Positions 11,599 through 21,908 of a stretch of DNA of 64,000 nucleotides are shown piece after piece. Numbering within the stretch: position 1 is the stretch's first letter; every line of letters starts with the position of its first letter. Location of the stretch: assembly GCA_009760855.2 (NCBI GenBank), contig WPIO01000010.1, positions 186,001 through 250,000 on the forward strand, given 5' to 3'. The translations under genes and the position numbers were made by a program. Source of the stretch: Cristatella mucedo (taxonomy: Eukaryota; Bryozoa; Phylactolaemata; Cristatellidae). The notes beneath the pieces are model-generated. The model was not told where the DNA came from and ran no database searches. It worked only from the letters and a program-made list of their open reading frames with translations.

Positions 11599-12506
11599 CT
11601 ACTTTGAATATATAATCCAGCCCCTAATCTTTTCTTCGTGCTTCCACCATAACCATCTGGTCTTGAAGTATAAGGAATAAGAGCCTTAGTGTTAATTACT
11701 TCCTCTATTTCTTTATATGCTTTAGGATCATTCTCTTTAAGAGTCTCTGAGTAATCTTCAACTTCTGGTTCTTCTTCTATCTTAGCTTTTCTACTTTAAT
11801 TTGGATTTTTTAGTGACCTTCTCAAGCATAATGTGTTTTAATTCAAGATCCACCTCTTTCATCTTACTATCATAATCTTCATCTTTTCTTTTCCTTCCAA
11901 GTTCATATTCAAGTTCTTTCTTTCTTCTTTCTTTTTCAAGTTTATCATCCATCTCTCTACGTTTAATAGCATAATCTTGATCAATATTTTCTTTCTTTGT
12001 TTGTAGTTCAGCAAGTTTTCTTGCTTGATGCATTTAAATACCTTTGTTGGCAATATTCATTCTGGCATTAATTAATCCTGTTACAATTAGTGCTGGTTTA
12101 GTAAGACCAGAAATTATTTTATCAAGTAATCCATATCCATGATATTTCCCTCCATGAATTCTAGTATAGCCAATTCTCGCATAGCTACCCATTGCTCTAT
12201 ATTACTTTGAAACTTCTATTGTTGCAACTACATCTGTAATAGTATTTACAGCTTTTCCATTTTGATCACCTAATCCTTTTTTTAAACTACCTATAGCATC
12301 TATATCCCCAAGTGTTGGTAGATATAATACATTAGGAGTATGTAGATCAACTTTTTCACCTGGATTAATATCATCAATATCAATAATACATAAAGATGTA
12401 CATTGCTCTAAGAATACTTTTTTCTTTCTATATAATTCTTAAGAGGATCAACTAAATCACAATCAACACTTATCCATCGTATTCCTTTATTATCTGGTAA
12501 TACCAT
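11599..12506 (-). pseudogene. Candidate virion protein with coiled coil, broken
   Basis: It starts at 12506 with MVLPDNKGIRWISVDCDLV. A mid region has GSYARIGYTRIHGGKYHGYG, then a strongly charged helical stretch (about 12030-11830) with MDDKLEKERRKKELEYELG, predicted to be a coiled coil. The C-terminus contains RPDGYGGSTKKRLGAGLYI. Breaks include a frame change near 12430, a stop at about 12205, a stop before the Met at 12033, and another near 11795. No family is recognised. The gene neighbours the candidate capsid genes, so a virion role is an inference. Confidence 0.45.
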
Positions 12507-12536
12507 TTTATTCTATGCTTTAAAAATACCAGTGAA

Positions 12537-13223
12537 TTACATTGCTTTTTCTATTGCTTCGTATGGTGTTCCACCTACAATACCACTATCGAATGTTCCT
12601 TGTTGGTTTGAATTAAAACCAAGAGTATCTCCAATTGAATTTACAGCAACATTTGAATTCCAAGTAGAACACTTCCTTAGAAGACTTCCAAGTAGAACAA
12701 CATAATCACCAACTACTTGCATTAATATTCTATCATCTGTATTAACGCTAAATTTCATACCTGTACTATTTCTTTCTTTAACTTCCAAGTAGAACAACAT
12801 AATCACCAACTACTTGCATTAATATTCTATCATCTGTATTAACGCTAAATTTCATACCTGTACTATTTCTTTTAGTGGCATCGTAAAAAGCACTATTCGT
12901 TGATGTTGTTGTTGATCCATTTTGAGGAACAGCAGTCTTTGGTTGCGGATCTGATAATGCTTTATTTAGAGCAGCTGTTAATTTATTTGAATCATAATAA
13001 CCAGGAGCAATTGTAATATATGCATTAGTTATATCAGCCATAGACCATCTTAACCAAAGTTTATCATTGAAACCAGTAATAACATTTGATATAACTTTAT
13101 TAGTATAAGTAAACTCTACTCTTCGTAAACCAATTTTATTATAACCTGAATCTGATCCAAGTATAAGAGGCGGTGATAATGTTTTGATTCTGAACTACTT
13201 GTTCCAGTTAGTCTTATCGACAT
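12537..13223 (-). pseudogene. Candidate capsid component, with internal duplication
   Basis: It starts at 13223 with MSIRLTGTS. It includes MADITNAYITIAPGYYDSNK, a segment like those preceding beta-rich capsid or penton domains, and ends with GGTPYEAIEKAM at 12537. A frame change occurs near 13190. A tandem duplication of about 93 bp (12684-12777 and 12780-12872) repeats the codons for NSTGMKFSVNTDDRILMQVV, which splits the gene into two overlapping frames. Capsid assignment is an inference from position and from the beta-rich, low-charge composition. Confidence 0.45.
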
Positions 13224-13234
13224 TTTCTGATATT

Positions 13235-14089
13235 AGACTTCAATAATTTCTAAAACAGTTGTAATTTGTTGTGAATCAAAATCAAATCTAATAATTTTTT
13301 ATTCTGATCAGAAGCACTAATCACTATTTCAGAAATTGAATCGCTTGCTACATTATGATATTCAACAGTATTTGGTTCATGAACCATTCGCTCTCAAGGA
13401 TAGAAATTGTAAGGAAAACTTCCTAATACTTGAGTTTCAACTCTATTGATAAGACTTGTTCCACTAGCAACCATAATACAATTTACAAGTATAAGATCTA
13501 GATCGGAAACAATAACTTCATTTTCAGAAGTAAACTTAGTATTAGGTGTGCAAACAACAGGAGTTATATCAGGATGCAATGTAGAGAAGTTTGTATCAGT
13601 TGTATAAGCAGAACCTGTAAAACCAAGTATAGTAGAAATATTAGACTTACTGGCAAGGAATGTACAACCAACAGGCATTTTAATCCAAAAATTAGAATTA
13701 GCAGTATCAATTCCTAGTTAAAATTTATCTGTCGTTGCACCTGATTGCGTAATAGAATTATTAATCCTATCAGCAATACCAACGTTTACATCATCAGATA
13801 TAGCAGAATAGATTCCAGGTCTTATTGTTATTGTTTGTTCTGATCCACCTGCTATTCTATAAACAAAAGTATCATTAGTATCTATAATATTTCTAATGAA
13901 ATTAGTACCAACAAACTTCTTAAAGCAAATCTTATAGTTTTTACCTTTTAACAATATTGGTGGACTTATGCGTGCTTTAATAGGATTAGTACTACCAGTT
14001 ATATTAAAAACATGTCCTTCTTTACTTGCTTGACTAGATTTTCTAATATTTTCAGCACTCTTAAATATATCGTTAACACTTTTTAGCAA
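13235..14089 (-). pseudogene. Candidate capsid or spike-base protein, broken
   Basis: Two long segments are readable: 14089-13718, with GHVFNITGSTNPIKARISPP, and 13678-13394, with FLASKSNISTILGFTGSAY. The second ends in VETQVLGSFPYNFYP before a stop, and the reading continues with a VHEPNTVEYHNVAS segment to about 13235. The protein is rich in short beta-type stretches. A TATATAGAAA element precedes the start, but the ATG itself has eroded (TTG remains). No family is recognised with certainty. Confidence 0.45.
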
Positions 14090-14100
14090 ATCACTCCTTT

Positions 14101-14534
14101 CTATATATTATATAAAAGATTGTTTGTTTTTGCAACATAACTCCTTGGAGCTTTACGAGATGTAGCAAGATAATCAACAGCAGAACTGATAGAACTTATT
14201 ACACCTCTATTCCCAGCAGCAAGTTCTCGAAGCCATAAATCAATCTTATCAAACACTTCTTTTTCACTACTTACAATTAATGGAACTATCTCTACTCCTT
14301 GCCCAACAGGAGCTTTAACGGTTTCAGCAGTAACTGCAATTGCAAGAGGTTTAGTCACCTTTGCTTCAACTCTCTTTACTTTTCTAGTACCTGTAGAAGG
14401 ATTAACGTTGTTTGTGATTTACCTGTTCCATTTGGTCCTTGCACTAAAGCTCTAATAGGAACTTTATGTAATGGTTCTTTATGTCCAGTATCTACATCTT
14501 GTCCGAAATTAAAAGCTCTGACTTGTAGCGACAT
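14101..14534 (-). pseudogene. Unknown Polinton protein, one frameshift
   Basis: It starts at ATG 14534 directly after TTATAATATAGAAAGA and reads MSLQVRAFNFGQDVDTGH. A frame change at about 14415 leads to the second half (14358-14101), with GVEIVPLIVSSEKEVFDKID and LATSRKAPRSYVAKTNNLLY. Total length is about 145 residues. The string GPNGTGKS at the frame change looks like a Walker A loop, but it sits right at the break and the protein is too short for the packaging ATPase, so I do not call it one. Confidence 0.5.
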
Positions 14535-14555
14535 TCTTTCTATATTATAATAGGT
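14535..14555. promoter_or_regulatory. Divergent promoter with TATATAGAAA-type element
   Basis: A 21-bp gap separates the minus-strand start at 14534 from the plus-strand start at 14556. It contains ctatattataatagg. Read on the minus strand this is a TATA-like box 4-10 bases from the ATG, and it could serve both genes. Related elements sit before the starts at 11564, 16700, 21377 and 21908. Confidence 0.45.
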
Positions 14556-15007
14556 ATGGCAATGTATTGTGTGAAGTTTAAAAAACAAACTGATACAATC
14601 CATGAACAGTATGGTGAAGTAGATTCAACTAAAGGAATGAAAAGAATGTTAAAAGGTGTTTGTACTATTTGTGATAGTAATAGGTCAAAGTTTGTTAAAT
14701 TAAGAAGCATTGATGAAGGTGTTCTATCTCATGGTAAAAGGGGAAAGGTGCTTTATATCATGGAAATAGTGGAAAATGTGTTCTATCTCATAGTAAAAGA
14801 GGTGATGGTGTTCTATCTCATAGTAAAAGTGGAAAAAGTGCTCTGCATCATAGTAAAACTGTAAAAGGATTATCTGTCGAAGGTATCCCTCCTACTTTAT
14901 TACCTTTCGCTTATGCTTTCAAAACTATGATGGAAAAGAAAGAAAATGGTGTTGGTTATTGTGTTGAAGATAAGCAACAAATACTTACAGAACTAAAAAA
15001 AAAGTAA
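14556..15007 (+). pseudogene. Zinc-ribbon protein with 11-residue basic repeats, one frameshift
   Basis: It starts at 14556 with MAMYCVKFKKQTDTIHEQYG, then GMKRMLKGVCTICDSNRSKF. This is the layout of the small zinc-ribbon proteins (DUF5679-like) common in large DNA viruses and Polintons, except that the second cysteine of the first pair reads Phe. From about residue 54 a 33-nt repeat runs to about 14870, with units like GVLSHSKSGK, basic and histidine-bearing. A one-base frame change near 14750 falls within the repeats. The tail contains SVEGIPPTLLPFAYAFKTMM and ends in a lysine run at 15007. Role unknown; a DNA- or RNA-binding virion protein is possible. Confidence 0.55.
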
Positions 15008-15045
15008 AATAATCCCCTTTAACAGATATAGAAATAAATAATTAT

Positions 15046-15383
15046 ATGAAAGAATTAGGTATACAGAGCTTTAGAGGTGTCTTTGCATGAGATGAACTAA
15101 CGAAACCATTAAAAATGAGTGTCTTATTTGTAATACAGGAGAATCAGATAGAGCAACATATCACTAGGTAGCACTTAAATAACGAGGATCAAAATGTTTT
15201 TACTTTGATTCATTTGGTGCACCACCTATGCCAGAAGTAATAAATTATTTTGGTGTTATTCCAGCCTTTCTGACATTTAAGCTGCAAGAATACAATCAAA
15301 CAGATTGCGGAAGAAGGTGCTTAATCTTTCTAAAACTAATGCAAGAATCAGATTTTGGATCGACAACTGAATCATTAATTTAA
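15046..15383 (+). pseudogene. Adenain-type cysteine protease (Polinton PRO), broken
   Basis: It starts at 15046 with MKELGIQSFRGVF, the N-terminal signature of the adenovirus-type protease family C5. A frame change occurs at about 15110. The catalytic His lies in ATYH, immediately followed by a stop where the family has Trp. The acidic residue is in CFYFDSFGAPP, and the nucleophile Cys is in NQTDCGRRCLIF. Another stop sits at about 15180. The length of about 113 codons is near the short end for Polinton proteases. The family processes virion precursors, and this copy cannot make the full enzyme. Confidence 0.8.
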
Positions 15384-15405
15384 TTAAAACATTTTATTTT
15401 CCTTG

Positions 15406-15846
15406 TAGAGAAATGAAAAATCAAAATTCGTAGTACTTGAAAATTCTTCTGTTGTAATTCCAAAAGGAAGACCCCCACGTGCTCATATTGAAGAGAAAAT
15501 TAGAAAAGATTCCAAACCTTACTTTAATGCATGGATCTATATCACTGAAGACATGAGACCCGTTCTAGAAGATATTGCTAATAGAGCATGTATGAAGCTT
15601 GAATACAGCGGATACGATATGTCTAGTCGTTCAACTATTGGTATAAGGATTGCATTTCGGACTAAACCAAGTATATTCTTTGATCAAGAGAACAAACAAA
15701 TGAAATTCGTTGCTGAAGTAATTCAAAAGCTTGGTAATGTCTTTGCTGTTACTGGTATCCTCGATGGAGGTTATGTAACTAAAGATACTTATAATTTAGA
15801 AGAAAGACTTAATATTAGATTGAAGCTAGACCAAGTTAGTTTATAA
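15406..15846 (+). pseudogene. Unknown Polinton protein of about 145 residues
   Basis: Open from 15406 to the stop at 15846, but the nearest upstream ATG (about 15413) is in another frame, so the start seems lost to a small indel. It contains VVIPKGRPPRAHIEEKI, YFNAWIYITEDMRPVLEDIA and IGIRIAFRTKPSIFFDQ. It lies directly after the protease on the same strand and converges on the next minus-strand gene. No family is recognised. Confidence 0.5.
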
Positions 15847-16290
15847 TATTGATAAAAAACAAGGGCAAGATAAATTCAATCCTGCTGAATACTAGATAAA
15901 AAACATATAACACATAAAACAAAATAAAAATTAGATTAGTTTTAAATTTGTTATATATTTTTCTAGTAATATCTAACATCTTATCAACTATTCCTTTTGC
16001 ATAATTTGTAATCTTCTTTGGACTTGCTGGATTTGATACTTTATCCTTTAAAAAATCAGTAGCCAATGATTCGTTAAGTAAGCCTAAGCCAAGCTTGGCC
16101 TTTGCGGCCATGATGACAGCCACCATCTTAGCGTCTTCACGAACGTATGCTGGTTGTCTGGGATCTAATGCTATACGTGCGGCTGATTCAGCAAGAACAA
16201 GATCTGACAAATTTCTTATTTCTGTAAGTTTTGGTTCAGAAATATTACTTGTCTCGGTGTAATCATAATCATGGATTGAAGCACGTTTAT
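15836..16290 (-). pseudogene. Unknown Polinton protein with hydrophobic C-terminus
   Basis: A frame open from about 16290 to 15836 encodes an N-terminal part with ASIHDYDYTETSNISEP. An alanine-rich helical middle follows (AESAARIALDPRQPAY, MVAVIMAAKAKLGLGLL), then a very hydrophobic tail (about 15930-15845) that could be a membrane anchor or read-through of degraded DNA. No ATG begins the frame. It overlaps the 3-prime end of the plus-strand gene by about 10 bases. Confidence 0.4.
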
Positions 16291-16299
16291 CTAAATCAT

Positions 16300-16700
16300 T
16301 TACACAACATAATTTTTATCCATACGTTGAGTGAACTTAGTTACAGGGCCAGCATAGCTATATTTTCCTGAATTGTTAAAACTTCCTCCAGGAACATTTT
16401 CAGATTTAACTCTTTTGGCAAAGACATGCATTTCACGATTGCCAGTTAATTTTTTTATGAAATCTACGAAACCGCTACCGACTTTTCTATTTTGTTTCAA
16501 TTTCTTCAATGATAAATTCAATTTAATCCAATACCTTTTGGTTTAAATTTCTTTATTCTTGCCAGTTGAGTCTTTGTAAGAAGAATTGGAATACTTCCAG
16601 ATAGATCTTCATGTTTGAGTCGGATTGAGATAGGTTCAGTTGATTTATGAATTAGTTTTAGTTGATGATTAGATAGAGCTAGTTTAACTTCTTGACACAT
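16300..16700 (-). pseudogene. Small basic virion-like protein (pX/core-like), one frameshift
   Basis: It starts at ATG 16700, one base after a TATATATAGAAAT element. The first 60 codons include SIPILLTKTQLARIKKF and KPKGIGL. After a frame change at about 16520 it continues with LKKLKQNRKVGSGFVDFIKK. The pattern LTKxQ, a GKG-like turn, and a second basic repeat followed by a GGF- or GSGF-type segment resembles the adenovirus-like core/minor virion protein seen in many Polintons and adintoviruses. Assignment is from memory of that pattern. The C-terminal part contains KYSYAGPVTKFTQRMDKNY. Confidence 0.5.
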
Positions 16701-16704
16701 ATTT

Positions 16705-17172
16705 CTATATATAATAAAATAATTTACATATTATTTTATAACTACACCTTTGTTTTAACTCAGCCCTAAGTTTTAATACTTCTCTATGAATCTCTCCCTG
16801 ACTAGCTCCTCTAGAATAAAGGTTACTAAGTAGCATTGCACTCTCAGCTTTATAGTCGCAAACTTGTGTACCACCAACAGTTGAAGATTCTACTTTCCTA
16901 ATATCTCTCCTTAGTTCAGGTGAGTAGTCTACACCTCCACTATCAACTAATTTGATTCCTTTATTCAGATAGTCCGATCTGCTCTTTAATTCTGAACTCT
17001 GTACTTTTCTAGAAATATCTATATCGATGCCTTCTTTTATTAATTCTACCATATTATTCAGATCTCCAATTGTATTTCTTAGTCTTTCACTTTGAAGCTT
17101 AAGAGTCTCTATTCGTTGCTCATGTGTATCCATAGGTGGTGCCCTGGCTGTGAAAATCGTCTCATCTATCAT
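16705..17172 (-). CDS. Coiled-coil Polinton protein of 155 residues
   Basis: An unbroken frame from ATG 17172. The N-terminal third has a heptad-like stretch (HEQRIETLKLQSERLRNTI, about residues 17-35) suggesting a coiled coil. The middle has KSRSDYLNKGIKLVDSGGV. The C-terminus has basic ELKQRC, then a short hydrophobic end that may be read-through. It lies 4 bp upstream of the start of the pX-like gene. No family is recognised; a virion or tegument-like role is only possible. Confidence 0.5.
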   Translation of the reverse strand: MIDETIFTARAPPMDTHEQRIETLKLQSERLRNTIGDLNNMVELIKEGIDIDISRKVQSSELKSRSDYLNKGIKLVDSGGVDYSPELRRDIRKVESSTVGGTQVCDYKAESAMLLSNLYSRGASQGEIHREVLKLRAELKQRCSYKIICKLFYYI

Positions 17173-17218
17173 CTTTTTTTTATTAGAGTTGCAACAACAA
17201 CAGCAATAGAAATACCCA

Positions 17219-17500
17219 TTAAAAAATACCTACAGCTGCAGCAATTGAAGCTATGATTGGCGTAATAACAAATGGTAAAAATCCACCTTTCATCTCTAAG
17301 AAATTCTGTGACCAAGACTTAGGATCTAGTTGAGCAGCATCCCAAGTTATTTCTTGACCGAAAACTGCACTTAAAAATTCCCTTGGATTTTCATACCAAA
17401 GAATATTATCTTCTTCTGCTATAAGCAAAATATCACTGATTTTAAGACCTAATTCTAAAGAAGCAATCATCTTTTGTAGACCTTCTCTTTTTTCTGACAT
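17219..17500 (-). CDS. Small protein with hydrophobic GGFLP tail
   Basis: An intact 93-residue frame from ATG 17500: MSEKREGLQKMIASLELGLK, then a tryptophan-containing middle, and a C-terminus GGFLPFVITPIIASIAAAVG. A GGFLP motif followed by a hydrophobic helix is common in small Polinton and adenovirus-like virion proteins thought to act on membranes. I infer a minor virion protein. It lies in the minus-strand virion cluster. Confidence 0.5.
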   Translation of the reverse strand: MSEKREGLQKMIASLELGLKISDILLIAEEDNILWYENPREFLSAVFGQEITWDAAQLDPKSWSQNFLEMKGGFLPFVITPIIASIAAAVGIF

Positions 17501-17544
17501 TGACTTTCAACAGTCTTGCCCATACTTTCCAGAACTAATGTCAT

Positions 17545-17860
17545 CTACTATTTATTTTATAATTAGATCGAGATCGACTATTCCTGTAACTCCAGAAAGG
17601 AATCCTCCTAGAACGTTAGTAGCAGCTCCAAATATTTTACGAGATTGTAAAGCTTTTGGTACTAATGTTGCAATCTTTTCCGATGCCTGCAGTGATAACT
17701 TCGCAGCAATCTTTGGAACTACTTTTGTAATTACTTTTCACCTACTTGTGCTGCAATTGTACCACCACCAACAACATCTTTAGCTGTAGAAACTCTTTCT
17801 TTTATATTCTTCACCAACACCTGCACCTCTTCTTGTTCTTGCTTTTCTTATCCTGTATTA
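17545..17860 (-). pseudogene. Small broken Polinton gene
   Basis: Minus-strand segments are readable on both sides of at least two frame changes: an arginine-rich beginning (RKARTRRGAGVGEEYKRK) and an ending with KVVPKIAAKLSLQASEKIA and AATNVLGGFLSGVTGIVDLD. The helical, glycine-bearing tail resembles the neighbouring GGFL protein in style. No function can be assigned. Confidence 0.35.
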
Positions 17861-17866
17861 TAAGTA

Positions 17867-19930
17867 ATGGAAAAAGTAAAAAAAGGTAATGGAAATATTT
17901 TTACTGATCTCAATGCAAATAAGAATAGAATAACTAATTTAGGCTTTCCTGTTAATAATGGTGATGCTATAAGACTAGATTATGTTCTTAGTTCAAGTGC
18001 TGTTAATAGTTTTGTTAGTAATGCTTCAGGAGAATTAGCAACAGTATCAAGTCTAACTGATTTATTACCTAAAAAAGGTGCAATAATTAAACCACTATTG
18101 AATTGTAAGAATTTTATTGGTATATTTGGTAATTCTGCTGATGAAACTGTCTATTCATATCTAAGACCTTGTAGAGTAATACACTATGGCTTACTAAGAA
18201 GTATGACCCAAGTGTTTCAAGGTAAAGCAATGGCGAGTATTGATATGGAAATAAGAATACTATAAATATAAAAGATTCTGATGTTGTAACAAAACAATAT
18301 GTTGATAGTTATAAACAAGTATCAATGAAATATTTAGCTTTTAGTGCTAAAACATATCCAATTATAGTTTATCTCGATATGTTAGGTTTAAATATTACTG
18401 CTAATGGTAGAGGTGAGTCAAGTTTTTCATTGCAACAACTTACATCTGGTGGCACACCACTTAAACACCAAAAATTAGGAAAAACAATAGGATATGTAAC
18501 TAATCTTAAACATTCTTTCCAGGAGTATTATTTAATTTTGGTATGGTTTCTAATATTTCGTATGCAACTAATAAAACTACTAATGTAGAATTAAATAGTG
18601 ATAATACTTATGGTGTTAGTGGAACAATAGTTTTAATAATTAATATTGATGAAATATGTATTTATGCTATCGATAAGTTTACAGTTGCAAGTGGAATTAC
18701 TTTTATAGATTTTCTTGTTAGTATTTTATAGAAATGTTAAGGATACAGAAAAAAAGGAACTAATGTAAAGAATTATATTAGAAAGACTGGTGATGAACTT
18801 AGTGGAAATCTAAGTATGAATGGTAATCTTATTAAGAATTTAGGTGATCCTCTTGATTCTGGAGATGCTGTAAACAGAAATTATATCGATACAAATTTTG
18901 TTACAAAGGTTTCTAGATCAACTACTTCTGATATAGATTATGATGTGAATAATTATAGAATGGTAGATCTTGCTAATCCTTTAAATGCTAGTGATGCTGC
19001 ATCAAAAGATTACCCTGATACTAAATTAGCACTTACCGGTGGAACAATAAAAGAAAATTTAGTTGTAAATGACAATATTAGAGCTAGTGGCCCTCCTGAT
19101 AATGAATATAGAGTTCCAAATAAAAGTTATATTGGTGCAAACCTCCTGAATGTTAATTGCGGAACTGTTAATGGAAACTAAGATATGCAAAATAATTTTA
19201 TTAGAATTTTAAATGATCCTGTTAAGCCTTATGAGAGTGTTAATCTTAAATTTTCTTAATAAAAGGGCTGATGGAAATGTTGCAAATTATACATTTAAAA
19301 TTACCATTGATCCATCATTTCCAACAAAAATATATGAAAAAGAATATGAAGGAACTATTGTTGTTCCTAGTAAATTATCTGATAACATAATTTCTAGAGG
19401 ATTATATGTAATTTCAAAATTATATGAAACACCAGATACAAAAGCTAGAATGCTTATTCCACTTCCTCCTACAGGAATAAATCCTAATTATTCATTTCAA
19501 TTATTCGGAAGTTTTATTCTTGATTCACAAGCAAGATTGATAAATTATTTGCCAATTGTATGTTCAAAGAATTACCTAATGTAGGAAATATATTTTTAAA
19601 TGTTTATATAGCATGATCTTAATAATGCTTTCTAGAAAAGATTTAGTTATGAAAGGAGCATTAAATTTCGATTCAAACCGAATAACAAACCTTGAAAAAA
19701 CTGAAGATTTATTGGAAACTGTAAATAAATCCTTTTCTGATAACAACTATCTAAGAAAAGACTTGGATCAACATATGACTGGTAATTTTTCTGCAAATTC
19801 AAAAAAAGTATGTAAGAATATCAGATCCTGTAAATGGAAGAGATATTGCAGCAACACAATATCTTGATACAAAAGTATATATATAGACCTCTAACAATAG
19901 AAGGAAACTTAAATTTTGAAAAATTAATAA
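17867..19930 (+). pseudogene. Fibre-like gene array 2 (candidate attachment proteins), broken
   Basis: At least four successive blocks carry the same shaft module as fibre 1. Examples are FTDLNANKNRITNLGFPV (from 17907), MNGNLIKNLGDPLDSGDAV (18816), MVDLANPLNASDAASKDY (18961) and FDSNRITNLEKT (about 19668). Modules are separated by tip-like, non-repetitive stretches, for example 18060-18265 and 19260-19585. The whole reads on the plus strand across about ten frame changes or stops. It may be one very long fibre or several genes. Low GC and short repeats make the breaks hard to count. Confidence 0.55.
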
Positions 19931-20995
19931 CGAGAAAAAATGAGCCAAAATTTAACAATTATCAAACTACTGATTTAATTCCTAATACATTTTACATCAT
20001 TTTTATTTAAAATGTGTAAGCATACCGTATATCAAACAATATATTAGTAATGTTGGATTTATTAGATATTGGGCTAGTTTTACTGCAAATAGTGTAAATA
20101 ACATTAGAGTTCCATCACAAGCATTTTCTTCTTCTACTAATGGTAAACAAATTTTAGCAAAACTATCGGATATTAACATAAAAAATCAAAATACTCAAAG
20201 ATAGTAATGAAAATAAAAGATATTTAAAGAATTAATAATAGAAGAATTAACATTATTGATAGAACAAGTAGATACGTATTATTTATTAAAACTTTTTATG
20301 ATAATTCGTTTTCATTAAAAGATTATAATAGAACTAGAATAAATTATAAAACTTTAAAAGCGCGTTATTGTAGATATAAATAGATTATATAATGAAGGTG
20401 ATGATATTATATTTTTAAAATATAATTATGAATTTAATTCACCAACTTTTAATTCTTCATCGGTACTGAATCTAAATTATTATGGTGTGGAGAGTGATAA
20501 TATATTAGTGTTGAGTGATTCTATGATTAACTTTCAAATTATTAGACATCCTATCACACACTATCCAGACACAGTCATATTCATTTGATGTTTTTTATAA
20601 TGTTTTAAATTATGGAAATATTGTAACTCCAACTGATTTAGATTATATTGAAATATTATTTCTAAATGGAGTAAAATATTCACAATCATCATCAGTAATT
20701 GTATATGAAAGTGAAGAAATTAAATCAAATATGTAGTTCAATCCTTTAGATCCTTATACATATTATTGTAGTTTTAGTTTGATGATCCTTATACACAAGC
20801 AAAGTTTAATCAATCAGAATCTTTTGATGATTTTCATGCTGATTCTAATACTCCTTATTCATTTTTAATATTTCATCATTTCTAATACTCTATATATCCT
20901 TTTCATATTTCATATTTCATCATTTCTAATACTCCTTATTCTTATTATCCACCTAATTACGATGATTATGTTACTCCTTCTGTTTAAATCTTCCA
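19931..20995 (+). other. AT-rich degraded Polinton DNA
   Basis: No gene can be followed with confidence. Short plus-strand segments rich in Asn, Tyr and Ser continue the style of the fibre array. A duplicated segment with TTTCATCATTTCTAATACTC lies at about 20870-20930, and a final YYPPNYDDYVTPSV precedes a stop near 20987. Confidence 0.35.
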
Positions 20996-20999
20996 ATCC

Positions 21000-21377
21000 A
21001 TAGTCTCTTATATTAATTCTTCGGGTAGATCAAAACTCTTTCGTGCATCTATTTCTTTCTTCATTTGCTTAGTTAGTTCTATTTTTTAGAGTAAGCTTCA
21101 GACTTCATACTATTTATTTTTACTATTTTTATGTCTTTAAGGAACTCTTCAAAGATTGAACAGTCTAACTTTAGTAAATATATTTGCTATTTCTGGTCCA
21201 GAGTGATTAATTATAAGTGCTTTACAATTATTCTAATACTAGTTTTGCAGCATCTAACAAAGTTGATCTAATGTCTTAAATTCTACTCATTGAACATGAA
21301 CAGATTTTAAAGTTTGAATATTCTTGGCCTTGTACTTCTTCAAGACAGTCTTTACTTCTTGTCTCAACAGAAACCAT
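21000..21377 (-). pseudogene. Small broken Polinton gene
   Basis: It begins at ATG 21377, right after CAATGTATAGAAA, with MVSVETRSKDCLEEVQGQEY. A matching continuation with DIRSTLLDAAKLVLE follows a stop. The rest, down to about 21000, has many stops. No family is recognised. Confidence 0.35.
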
Positions 21378-21413
21378 TTTCTATACATTGTTTTAGTTTT
21401 TTATATAAAGTAA

Positions 21414-21908
21414 TTAAACAATGCTTGGATCAGGTTGTGGTTGTTTTTGAGCTGCTAGTGCTGCTGCTGCGGCTTTTTGTTTAGCACTCATACCATCATA
21501 AATATAAGGAAGAACTGCATAGCACTCATCTTTAACAATTCCAGAGATGTCAGGCTTAACTCCAGATACACCAGAGATAACTGTAGATAGAGCTGGAAGT
21601 TGCGTTGCAATCCAAGTCGTGTAACCTGCAATTTCATTAGGCTCATCGAGAAGAGCATCAACCTTAGATCTAACTCTTGTCTCAAGACCTGATAGAATCT
21701 CAGTTTGACCAGCACTAGTAATCTTTTGTGCTTCAATATCTGCTTCATCAAGATAGAGTTTCTTAACAGACGTATCAGTCATATATGATATATCAGAATT
21801 GAGTTGTTGTGTATCATATACCGTCATTCTAGATTTAACAAGATAGTCAATTTATGATTTAAGTGCAACAGCTGTAGTTGCAAGCATGGGTTCAGTAACT
21901 TCTGCCAT
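21414..21908 (-). pseudogene. Unknown Polinton protein, one internal stop
   Basis: The frame starts at ATG 21908, just after TATTATATAGAAAAA, with MAEVTEPMLATTAVALKS. It meets a single stop at codon 18 and then stays open for 147 codons to 21414. Features are SDISYMTDTSVKKLYLDEAD, a hydrophobic middle with TQLPALSTVISGVSGV, and an alanine- and glutamine-rich tail (AKQKAAAAALAAQKQPQP). Only one base change separates it from an intact gene. No family is recognised. Confidence 0.5.

Noticed and set aside
14395-14450. Walker A-like GPNGTGKS, possible packaging ATPase
   Set aside because: The motif lies exactly at a frame change in a gene of only about 145 residues, and no Walker B or other ATPase motif follows. 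It is likely fortuitous.
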